DNA from: Hetaerina americana
Taxonomy: Eukaryota; Arthropoda; Insecta; Odonata; Calopterygidae
Reading direction: 5' to 3'
DNA: 64,000 bases
Assembly (NCBI GenBank): GCA_022747635.1
Contig: JAKTNV010000005.1
Location: forward strand, 36,070,336-36,134,335
The first letter of the stretch is position 1, and each line of letters begins with the position of its first letter. Positions 50,834 to 62,071 of this stretch are shown here, piece after piece. A program made the translations under genes and the position numbers. A model generated the notes under the pieces. The model was not told the DNA's origin. It made no database searches and saw only the letters and a list, made by a program, of their open reading frames with translations.

Positions 50834-50891
<58 letters not shown>
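50749..50891. repeat. (TA)n array with ATACAT variants, right of PLE
   Basis: About 143 bp of TA repeats interspersed with ATACAT units, like the array at 45247-45405. Confidence 0.95.
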
Positions 50892-50895
<4 letters not shown>

Positions 50896-51715
50896 CGAAA
50901 TTATTATTTCTGCCCTTTAATCTATATTTACAGCTCAAATATTCACTTGTATCTATCATTTAAAAAGTCACACTCTGAAAGGAAAAATACCTAACTATCA
51001 AAATAATCGAACTACGAGTATCTAAATCTATGAAGCAAAACAAAAGCAAAGCATAGTTTATTTTAAGATGGAAGGAGTCACCCCGAAGAGGTTGAATGAA
51101 CTCCATATGAGTTCAATTAATGATCTAATTTTTACTCAATTAAATGCCAAACAATATGTACAAGAGGACTCAAGATTTTTTTTAACTAGTTCGTGCAGAA
51201 TATTCAAGTATATACATGTATAATTGGTTCAGAAATTATTTTTCTCCTCACTCGCTTTAGTTTTAAAAGCTAAACTAAAATAATAACAAATTGTCGCCAG
51301 AAAACAATATGTTGTCGGCCTGCAGAGGAAAACACATTTGATTCAGTCGGCCATACAATCAGTGCTTTTCAGCATCGGTACTTTTACTTAATATACACAA
51401 TTTTTTGGATACGTTATTTTAAACTGGCATGGAACAACCTTATTTATTAAATGTCAATTTGTGCGTAAGCGCAAGTTTAACAAAGTAGGGAATTGAGAAC
51501 TGAAAGGAATTGTAGCGAGGAAGTGAATTTAAGAAACTGGTAGATATAAGGTAAAACAATAGCGAGGAAGAGTAGCTGATAAGCCATGCTCTGCAAGAAG
51601 GGACGGCTTGGATGAGGATAGGGAGGACGGGAATTAGGTGACGGAGGCGTTTTTGCTACAAAAGGAAACAAGCATTTAGCGTTACATTGCCGTCAGTTTT
51701 AATTGGGATTTACGC
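50892..51715. other. AT-rich non-coding DNA
   Basis: Nothing recognised. A short palindrome (GAACTCCATATGAGTTC) lies near 51097. Confidence 0.5.
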
Positions 51716-52215
51716 GCCGTACGGGGACATAAAGCATGTCTAACTCTCTTCTCTCTCTCTGTCTCCCTCTCTCTTTGGCCTCAAGAGACCCGCCTCTCGA
51801 AGTTCTCCAACCCCGTATTCTTCTCGGCATCTCCCGCCCTCGTCCCGGTCGCCCCCGCCCACACCCCCGCCCTGCATCTCCCGACGGTGCAGCTCCGAAC
51901 CCTTCCTCTCTCCACCCCCACACGGACACACCGCTCCAAACCCACCCCCAGCCCGGGCAACCCCTTCTCCCGTTCCCATCCTCCTTCACTCTCTCTCTTT
52001 CCTACTTCCATACTCGTCCTCCCGTCCACCGTCGTGCTCATCCTTTGATTCTCCGCCTCATATCCTTCCTTCCTCCTCTCCAGCCTCATTCTTCACGTCC
52101 CCCCTGTCCTTTCTCGCCGAGCCTACTTTGTTTGTCTCCAAACAGATTCCAAACCTGTTTTCGCCACCTACATTCATGGTTAGAGTATATTCAGGTGAGG
52201 GCGGGAATGTGGTGA
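51716..52215. other. C-rich island followed by a 5' splice site
   Basis: Strongly pyrimidine-rich plus strand (51741-52130) with (CT)n at the left and CCCCCGCCC-type runs. It opens a 159-codon Pro/Ser/Leu-rich frame from ATG 51736 on the plus strand and Gly/Arg/Glu-rich frames opposite. A strong donor (CAG|GTGAGG, GT at 52195-52196) lies inside the plus frame. No domain. A transcribed leader exon or a regulatory GAGA-type element are both possible. Confidence 0.3.
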
Positions 52216-53970
52216 ATACTTCTTCCCACTCAATATTCTAGGAGGGTAAATCGGCTGAAAAAAAATCCATCGCCAGACAACATGGGTGGATGCTAATTGA
52301 ACTTCTCTATTTCGTACAAAAATTAAAAATATGTATTCTACTTCCCCAAAATGGCTTTTGGGGTTCAATCATAGAGGCAAAAACCACTCTCTGTAGAAAT
52401 CTCGTTGATTCTTTGCATGAAGCATAAAAATGTTCCATAGAATAAAGATACCGTCAGTATATAGAGTTTCAAACTAATATTATTCCGCAAAGAATGTATT
52501 TTATTTTCGCGAGTGGATTCCGCATTGGTTCGTCTCGTAGTTTGGGAGTATTTCGTGGTTTGCGGTTAGAGGGGAAATCATATTTCTTCGTTCATCCCGT
52601 GTAGCTGTGAGCATCTTCTTCACACCTGAACACGCTCGCCGAGAAGAGCGTTAAGCCACCAAACGATCGCATAGCAAAACTCGGTTAATAGCTGATTGCT
52701 TGGTAATCATAATTACCTATTCATTAACCATGACACACATCATCGGATTTTGCATCATAAGGAGTTTTCTGCATTATTAGAAGAAACTTATCCTGATACT
52801 ACGTCCTCCATTGGAGTTTATAATATTCAATAGAGATATAGGGTAGAGCATCCTAAAACCACAAATATTTGGAATACCACGAATATTCATTGAATTCTTT
52901 ATGTTTGAAGTAACTTGGACTTGCTTGCCTGTTTAGGAAGAATTAGCATTCAAACAACTTTCGTCACAACAAAATACCCAATTTGCCTCTCCCTTAATTA
53001 ATAATAACGTGAAAAACTGCGAAAGAAAAATTTTGATTGCCTACATAAATTATGCCTATAATTGTGGCACTAATATCGTACCTTAAATTATTCAAATCAT
53101 TAAATAAAAGAGCCAAACCATCCCAAACAATTGATTTAAAATATAATAAAAATTTCTTATCTTTTTGATTCAATACATTTCATAAATACTAAATGAATAC
53201 GCTTAAAATTTTTAAATAAACGGACAAAAATATCATTGGGTAGGTCGTTACCAAATTTGGTTTTCAATATTTCTCTGCATATAAATTCTTCCTTGTCAGA
53301 AAAAGGTACAAAAGACTAAAATTACCTTTCTAAGTGTTACGTTCAATATCTGTTCTAGAGACTAGGCTTCAACATCATTAATGAAATTCAAATACAACAG
53401 GGCACTTTTTATGCATAATTTATTGCCAAGATGCAATCTAAGTCAGCGAAAGTTAAGTTTTCGAAGTAAGATAATATTCACGGCACACTTACACTTGAGT
53501 GAATGTTTTACTCTGAAGTAGAATGTTATGTACCATATGTATACATCTGGAATTAACTTAATCGTGACCCTATCATCTAAATATCACGCGGTAAGATCAA
53601 TTTACTCATTGAAAAGTAATTTTGAAAAGCAACAAAAGGCAGAAATTTATTTATTTAATGTTTAAGGAAAGAAATCATCGATTGTACAAATTTTTATTCA
53701 AGATATTTGTTGAAGATTAAAATTGAGGGGTAACCGGATAAACTACACATAGAAAAGTGATCAAATGACTGCGAAATATCGTGATGGAATTATTGGCGAC
53801 AATTCAACGAATTATGATCGAAAGACAACCCGTTTCAATTTAAAATTATAATAAAAAATATGTATCAAAAATCAATCCATGGACTACTAACTGTACGCAA
53901 TAATATAAAAATCAGCAAAATCATGAAAGTAATCTGGTATTTCGTTCTGAACGATATTTAAGCTCTAGTC
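52216..53970. other. AT-rich non-coding DNA
   Basis: Nothing recognised. Confidence 0.55.
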
Positions 53971-54860
53971 TTGTCAAAATCAGCCACGACTTTCTTCGAA
54001 GGCTCATGGACCACAGTTTACTCGTGGGTTACCTCCCATAAGCGAAATTTCTGCCCTCCTCCCTGCGTCTCGTACTCCTTTTTATCCTCGCGCTATCCTT
54101 CATCATCTACAACCTCTCAATCCCCTCTCTCGATCTCATCAATGTCAAGCCAGCTCGCCGCATTCCTGCCCCGAGTCTCGCCACCACAGAAGACGTTCCA
54201 CCTTCCCTCATCCCCAAATTCACTCCCCTTATCCTCCATTCCCGCGCGTGTGTATACACCAGTGTCCAACCCCTTCCTCTCCCCTCCTCCACTCCTCTCT
54301 CAACCCCATCTCCTCTCGCCGTTCTGTGTCCACAGCGAAAGCGCCGACAGGTAATTGGGAGACATTCCTATAGGTCCTTTCAGTTCGGATGCTTAGCAAG
54401 CTGTCGGCGATTCCGAAAGGAAACACGCATTAAAAAAAACTGAAACAAAATGTGGTCGAAATTCCCCTCCGAGGTATTTCCCTTTCTCCACACCCCCCTT
54501 ACTCCACGCCGCTACGTGTTCCTCCTGAACGTCGCTGGGCCGGTCCGTTCTCGCCGGCCATCCCGTACGCCGAACCCTTTCTTCCCCACTCCTCTGCTCA
54601 CCTGGACTCTAGAATCAACCAACTCCGAATAGAAACAAAAAGAAATGTATATCTCAAGAGTTGAGTCCCCTTACCGTGCTCCCACCACTCCTAACCATTC
54701 ACCACTCCTACCACAATATAGGAGACCCTTTCCTCCTGACCCCTTCCTCACTCACCTGAAGTCAAACCCGAGGAGAAAAAAGCTGATTTGGAGGGTCTTT
54801 GCAACAAACTGGTATGGATTTTTTTTGCCCACTCCTTCCCCCTCCCTATAAGATTACGGC
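53971..54860. other. Two C-rich islands
   Basis: Pyrimidine-rich at 54050-54330 and 54460-54850. The first carries a 127-codon Ser/Pro-rich plus-strand frame with a donor-like ACAG|GTAATT (GT at 54351-54352) just before its stop. The second carries overlapping short frames in different phases. No domain in any of them. Confidence 0.3.
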
Positions 54861-55398
54861 CCACGGTTATTTCTTCTACTTTTCTCTTTTTTTCGTATTC
54901 TTCTTCTTACATCATAAAGTGTCCTCCTCTCTGAATCAAAGATCTTGTCGATCGCGTCCAAAAAGAGTCGCTCTCGTTCCACTGATAATAAAAATAAAGT
55001 AGAGAAACAGCAACCCACTCAATATTCTCCTTCTAACCCCTCCCTTTCTGAGCATTCAAGCAGAAGTTTTGCTATTTACTTGATCGCGATTACCTTCCCC
55101 GATTAATTCCCGCGAAGAAGACGAATTCGGAATGAGCATCTGCTTAGAGCTGAGGAAAGGAGACTAACGGCAAAGTCATCATACGCATTAAACATACTTC
55201 AGGACAGTTGAGGAACTTCTCAACGGTGAATTTAATTCGTTCATATCAATAAATATGATAATTCCGTCCCCACCTGTGTCAGTTACTCACCGCCAACACT
55301 CAACAGCAAAAAATACTTGCTATCCGAACTGTACAACTGTTTCGAAGATGTTCCACATGAATGACAATTGTTCCACAAATATCTAATCCAAGTCTGAG
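54861..55398. other. Non-coding DNA
   Basis: Nothing recognised. The LINE's 3' untranslated end may occupy a short part near 55,390. Confidence 0.45.
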
Positions 55399-57110
55399 TT
55401 AAAATATTACCATCAGATTAATTCCTCTGAGAGTAAAATCGTCAAAGAAAATTTGTAAAAATGGCAAATTGCTGCAAATTAGAATTTTATTTCGACTATA
55501 GGAAGGGGCAAAATGATATCTTAAATCTATCTGTTCTACACTTAATCCCCCAATGTAATTAGTATGATCTCTCCTACCGTAGTACGGTGGGGGTAATAAT
55601 ACATTTTCAACATCACTGCTGAAGGGACCACCTTCCAATTTATGCAAGAGCTTCTATCTGTAATTTAACCTTCGCTCCGTTAATGATTCCCAGCCTAGCT
55701 GCTCTAATATTTTGAATACGCTACGAAGTTTATCATAACAACGTTTAACAAATCCAGCTCCCCTACGCTGCTCACGATCCAGTTCGGCAATTAACCCAAA
55801 TTCTAGAGGATCCCATATACTTACAGCATATTTTAAATAAGGCCTAACCAGCGACAGATAACATTTTTCTTTGACCTTTTCATCACATTTACCAAGTGCT
55901 CTTCCAATAAATTGTAATTGTTTGTTAGCCTATCCACATATTCCCCGTATGTGTTTCACCCAGGGGAGATAGCGAGTAAAGGTAGCGCTTAGGTATTTAA
56001 TTGAGTCTACACATTCCATTTTGGTCTTCCCAATGCAGTTGGCGTTCAGGTGGGGATTCCTCTTTTTCCAAAAATCTATCACTTCGCACTTTTTTAAGTT
56101 TAATTTTAATTTCCAAGTGTCGCATGAAGGTTTTCTAACAAAGCTGCTGTGTCCTCAGGATCACGGATATCACGGTAAACTACTGCATTGTCGGCAAATG
56201 AACGTATTTTCCAAGTGACAGCGGATTAAATGTGGTTAACATAAAGTAGGAATAAAATAGGTCCTATGACACTTCCCTGGGGAGCACCTGAACTCACTTC
56301 TACTGCATTTGAGCTAACTCCACCCATCACTATCCTTTGAACCCGAGCATTCAAAAAGTCTTAAATCCAACCCCGGATATTTTTATCTATGCCATATGCT
56401 TCTAGATTTACAAGTATTTTGCTATGAGGTGCTTTGTTGAAGGCTTTCTTAAAATCTAGAAAAATTGCGTCCACTGGAACATTTTTCTCCCCCGAAATAA
56501 TATCTTGCACAAAAAGCGCAAGTTGTGTCTCGCAGGATCTACCTTTTCGGAAACCGTGCTGATTTTTCATTAAAAACTTCTGATTATCGAGGTGTCTCAA
56601 GATTGAACTAGCAACTTCATGTTCCAAACATTTCACCAAATGGATGTGAGGGAAATAGTTCTGAAATTACTCTGTTCCTCCTTGTGTCCGTTTTTGAATA
56701 TTGGTGTTAAGTTAGCCGTTTTTCAATCTCTGGTAACCTTGTGATCTACCAGCGACTTCTTAAACATTATTTCTAGATAAGGCACAATTTCCGAAGCTAG
56801 ATGCTTAAATATACGAGCGGGCATTTCATCGGGGCCTGAGGATTTATTAGGGTTCACATTTTTCAGCAAACGTTCTCTTCAATTATATGAGATTTCAATT
56901 TTGGCCATCGGTTGACCGGCACGATTTGGTAAGCTATCGGTAGTTCTGTGAGATATTAGTAAAGACGCTTTGAAAGAAGACTTTAATAATTTAGCCTTTT
57001 CCAAACTGCTGGTTACTCTTTCGCCTTTATCGTTTTTGACTGAATTGACAGTGTAATTATTTCCTTGAAATTCTCTGACGTATGACCAAATCTGGTACAG
57101 AATACACGTG
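55399..57110 (-). pseudogene. CR1/Jockey-type LINE ORF2, broken
   Basis: Minus-strand remains of a non-LTR retrotransposon: reverse transcriptase domain plus C-terminal region, endonuclease not seen. In order: NPNKSSGPDEMP (56818-56860), TPIFK (about 56695-56710), NQHGFRKGRSCETQL (about 56522-56566), motif A FLDFKKAFNKAPH with the first catalytic Asp at 56454-56456, APQGSVIGP (about 56261-56290), FADN (56187-56198), and SLVRPYLKYAVSIWDP (about 55808-55856). FADN replaces the catalytic YADD/FADD, losing one aspartate. Stops at 56879-56881, 56723-56725 and 56361-56363 and a frameshift near 56640 make it dead. The C-terminus runs to a stop at 55399. The longest uninterrupted piece is 56361-56639. 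Confidence 0.9.
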
Positions 57111-57239
57111 ACGAGTTTTACATCTCTGAGTAATCACCCCCGGAAGAGCGAGTTTGGTCCTACATTCAGAAAATTATTTGGACACAAGCATTTAAACATT
57201 CTAACATTGAAATCACGCAAATGACTAAAAGGCTGATTT

Positions 57240-57468
57240 TAGATAAACCGAAACTGATGCATGTTATAAATATAGGAAGGCATTTCTCTGAGGAAAATAA
57301 AATTATTTTCGGTTACAGATAGTATAATAAGCAGGGAGAACATTAAATTCCACTATAAAAGTATAGCAATGCAACGATTGCAAATTTTAAGAAGTATTCG
57401 CCTTGAATGGGATTCGAAATGGATCCCTTGATGTCCGGCTTTGGCCATTTAAGCTGCGAGGCCACCTA
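57240..57468 (-). mobile_element. tRNA-derived SINE
   Basis: Reading the minus strand from about 57466: GGCCTCGCAGCTTAAATGG fits a tRNA start and D-arm (box A, 57444-57458), and TTTCGAATCC (57410-57419) fits box B with one mismatch, at normal tRNA spacing. The downstream body (CATTCAAGGCGAATACTTC and onward) is not tRNA. This is the arrangement of a polymerase III-transcribed SINE, of a different tRNA type from the one at 19,790. The 3' boundary near 57,240 is a guess. The truncated LINE lies 0.1 kb beyond its 3' side. Confidence 0.55.
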
Positions 57469-59085
57469 TTATACCCCGAAAGTTTAGGAACTTTAAAGGA
57501 AGAAGATTTTGTGACGAAAATCCGTACACATAATGTCACAAGCATCCGCAGTCGTGCGCATTGCACCAGAGTCCACGAGGTTAATGGCAACGTTTGAACA
57601 CGAAGCTGTTTCGCGGATATACGGGTGCATTAGCGGACGACTCCGTTAAAAGTGACTGTTACGGCATCATCCACAGTTTCTTTGAAGACAGTTCAGAATA
57701 TAAGAGGGATCCTGTCTCGAAGCAGTTACTTTCGATACATTTTTAACTCCTCTATCGGGGAAAAAATAATTTACAAACCTCGTTTTTAGATTGTAGCAAA
57801 TAAGCAAGCTCTTTAAAAAATATATACGAGAAAGTAGTCATTACGTTATTTTTTACACAATCTATGGGTACAGATCATCCTGATTGGGAAAAATATCAGA
57901 ACATCGCGCATAGGGAGGCACTGGTGCAACATTAATAATAAGTTTATTCGCGACCCAAGACGCAAAATATTAAGTCATATAGATATTTAAAACTATTTTC
58001 AAGACAGAGACATTTTCAATTCTGTATATTAATGCCCAACACATCTGAATTATGAAGGTTCTTCATCGGTCGCTAAAATATTGAATTGTTTGAAGCTGTG
58101 TATCTTATAAATAATTGCATGACCTTAAATTAAACCAAGTATATTTGAATTCAATCATGCATAAACCTAGATCAACTAATTAGATTGAAAATGTCAGCTT
58201 TTTTAAATTTATAGTAGGTCCGATTCTCACCTTCTCCATAAATGAGGTAATAAAATCAGCGTCCGCCCATCTAACTTAATTATTATCTATACATTAGACT
58301 GCAGCATCGGTGTTTTTCAAGACACTCATGAAGCATTCGGTAAAAAATTACGGAGTTGTGCAAATTAAGATACAAGTAGAAAAGATACGTATACAACCGT
58401 TAGAAAGAAAAATGTCGAAGGGTCTGATAAGTACAGATTCCGCATTATCTCAAGTATTGTCCGTGAACACAGCGAGTAGAGCATGACATCCTGTCTCGCC
58501 TTAGATCATTGAATATCTTCTCTATCATTTCAACTATTAGCATTTAAGTCATTCCAAAAATTCCAAATTAGACATAAGACATATGCCCGATTCTAAATTT
58601 TGAAAAACTCAACACTTAAATAACTCATCGAAAATTAGGTAAAATAAGTTTTCCACTTTATTAGTGAAATTTTGGTTATTAAAGTAATCTATACTCATTA
58701 CCTCATTAGAACTTATAAATTATCATCTAATATAAAATTCTAATGATATTGAGTTTGTCCCTCGCATTCATCAAACGCTTTTCCAAGAAGTGATCCTCAA
58801 CTCGGGAATGTGCTATGATTATAGATTAAAGTTTAAAACTTTAATGTTGCCAAGCCTATTTATATTCTGGACTAATGGTTTGGTAAAAATAAACATGAAT
58901 ACTCCGAAGTATGTTTAAAGTTATTCAGCTAAGTAAACGATGATTTCAATGGTGCAAAATCCCAGTGTTCATTTATCCGACAGAAAAAAATACGTTCCTA
59001 AAAAAATTCATGCCAAAAAGTTTATAATATCTAGTAAGTGGAAATTATAACGAAAATAAGCACATGGACCTAACTAATTGCTCTT
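57469..59085. other. Non-coding DNA
   Basis: Balanced composition to about 57,700, then AT-rich. Nothing recognised. Confidence 0.5.
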
Positions 59086-59720
59086 TTAATCCCCAGCGCG
59101 GGTCTCTTAAGGAGATTGATTGAGGCGGCGGATGTAAGACAAAGGGAGATGGCACGATCAGAAGATGAGGAGGTGGAGTGGGAGCCGGCCGGGAAGTTTA
59201 GAAGGACAGAGGAATAAGAAGGTAGAGGGAGCAGTAGGGCGCAAAAGCGATCGGGGTGGAAAGGGTGAAATACCGCGGTTAAGCGGAAGAGGTAAAGACA
59301 GATCGCGCCCCTCAAAGCATGTGAAGGCCTCTCTCTCCCGAAGTTGAGGAAGGAGGGATGGTGGGGAGAGGACTGAAAGACAGGAGAGGGGGGTGATGTC
59401 GGAGGGAGGAATAGAGGGAGCGAGGGAAAGAACAGCAAAGGTCTTTCATTAAGATCCGCCGACTGTTTGCCTGCGCCGCCCTGCCGATCGCTTTTTGTTT
59501 TTCCATCCCCTTCTCCACTTCAATGGCATTCCTATAACCCTTTCATCGCCTGAATTTATTTCCCCCTCTCCGGTTTATCTCTCTCCTTCTCTTCCCTACT
59601 TCTGTGCTCCGTCTCTTGCGACTTTTCTTGCGCCTTCTATTCCGCTCTGACCCGCGCGTATTCACGGCAGCAGCGACACAGCCTCCATTCCATCTTGCCT
59701 GCCCAAGCCTCTACGCATTG
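59086..59720. other. GA-to-CT skew-switch island
   Basis: Purine-rich plus strand at 59100-59430 switches to pyrimidine-rich at 59500-59650, with CpGs at 59230-59310 and 59640-59670. Opposite-strand frames of 60-122 codons are low-complexity. No domain. Confidence 0.4.
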
Positions 59721-61685
59721 CTTCTACAAATGCCTAACAGTTTTTGTGTTATTTAAGTTGGAATTATTTTACAACTTGTGATTACAATAGAGAATTGAGT
59801 GGCATTACTGAACGTTACCACACATTTCCTTGTATTCCCATCGGTTAATAATAAATAATAAAATAAATCACAAGAAATATTTCTCAATTTCATAGGACAA
59901 CACTTTGGCCAGAGAGAATATGTTTAAATACAATTATAATGAATTTATAACAGGTTGAGTACACCCCCTGGGTATTTGAAAGAACAAAATGAGATATAAG
60001 AGGAAGAGGACTACAGATAGAAAATAGAATCATATCGTGGGTAACCAGTCGTGTGCAAATGTATGTCAGAGAGCCCGCCGAATATGTTCACATTATTATT
60101 TGGATATTTTTTACAACGTGAGGGAATGATGTCTCTCCTTTGATCACTCAATGGATTTTCTTTCGTAGCCCTTAAGCAAGATCGAATACTTGGTCGAGAA
60201 TTATATTATAATACACAACAGACACATTCATTTACCTTTATGATCAATGTTTGTAACCATAGCCCATTTTTAATTTTCGATTCCAATTTCAGTCTCATTT
60301 ATTTCTCAAAAAAATAAGGAGAATGCTTAAACCGCACATAGTAGTAAGCTATACTAAGGTAAGCAATATTTCATTGATAACATTCCAAAACTCTGTTTTA
60401 CCCTTCCAATCGTCAGCTTGTCTAAACAAAATATTTTAAATTTATTGACTTTTCAGATACTTCTCAATTTTCCATAGGCATACGACCTTTTAAGAGATTA
60501 CAATGTAATCAGTCATATTTCATCGCATTTTATAAGAATTGCTAAAATAATTTTCCAAATTTTTCAATACCATGGAATAATATCATTATAGAAGATAGTT
60601 TTTACCACTTTATAGACTAGTGAAAGGCCAAGCCAGACTATTACTCGCCAACAATGCTATAACAAGAAATATGAGACAGTAACATATGAATACAGTTTTA
60701 TAAATGTGCATACAAGGGATTAAATTTTAATGTAATTTTGTAATCATGGCCGACACTATGGGTGGGAGCAATAGTAATAATTAATTTGGAATTTCAACAA
60801 TATGTATTTAACCTCATCTTCAACAAACTTCACTAGATAAATTAGGATATTTTGCAAGAGTACAGAAATTGAAAATAGAAAGATATGAAATATTTCCTTA
60901 GCAATTAAAAATTATGCAATATATAATAAAATGGAAATTCGAAGCATATTAGGCAAAAAAATTGGGTTGATAAAAGCAAATTACACCGGAAGTATATGCC
61001 ATGCATTGTGAATTAAGACTAAATGCGGGAACAACGTAATAAAACGTAATGAAAAACCAAGCTGATAAGTTATGAAGACGCAGAAGACATTAAAGATACT
61101 TTTGCTAAAAGTTTATAGGCTTATATTCCACCTTTCCACTTAACGTAAGCTATCATACCTAAATTATTGAATATGCTCAACAATAAAGAGAAAAATAATT
61201 AAATAATTTTTGGCTGAAATTAGCTATATTTATTTGTGCAATTACTGTTTTTTCCCATTCACTCCAGATTTCAATATGCCGATCGGCATTCAGCTCTTCA
61301 GTGACAAGACAATACTTAAAATAATAGAAATATTACACCACACGGTCGAATTTGATTTTTCGCGGGAGTATAATAAATATGTCCTATATAAAAAATAAGA
61401 CCGCAGTTTATTAATTTATTTTAATTTTTGGCATTAATTTTGAACTTAATAATAAAAATATCAATTGCTATCATAAAAAGAGCAAGAAAAATATAACTTA
61501 TGGACATAAAATAATAAGAGAATATTACTATATTGCATTTAAAGGTATTTAAGTGGCGTGGAGAAACTTCACATTGTAGAATGAATAGCAACCGGCATCG
61601 GTGGAAAATAAGAGAAACAAAATATATTCAATTTTGATGAAAGTATAAACTTCCAGCTTCGCAGCAAAATAGAGCGTAACGGCAG
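59721..61685. other. AT-rich non-coding DNA
   Basis: Nothing recognised. Confidence 0.55.
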
Positions 61686-62000
61686 AGCATTTCAGTGGGA
61701 AATCGGTGTCATTCCCTCACAGCGAACGCCGGCATATTCCACTTCCTCCCATTCCTGCCAGCTAATTAACACCCTTTATAAGACGGGGAGAGAGAAAACT
61801 CCCTGGAACGGCCTGGCCTTATCAGCGCAGCGAGACTTATAAGGCCTGGCTTAACGTCTGTAGACGGCGTCACCACTGTCAATCAACCCCTGTCCCCTCC
61901 TACAGCATCGGCTTACTCGCGGTCCGCCCCACAACTCACCCCCGCAGCATCCGCGCCGCTGCTCCCCTTACCCAATGACCACGTACATGCTCTATCCCAC
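61686..62000. promoter_or_regulatory. Regulatory-looking GC-moderate block
   Basis: Unlike the other islands this block is not strongly purine/pyrimidine skewed and has no long frame. It contains CTAATTAAC (homeodomain-like), TTTATAAGAC and CTTATAAGGCC, CTTATC (GATA-like, minus strand) and CAATCAAC within about 170 bases (61740-61890). Short-motif clustering suggests an enhancer or promoter, but each motif alone is weak. Confidence 0.22.
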
Positions 62001-62071
62001 TTCCCCATCTTTTTTTTAACCAGAGACACAAAGCATACAAGACATATACCAGCATATTCAAGAGTATATAA

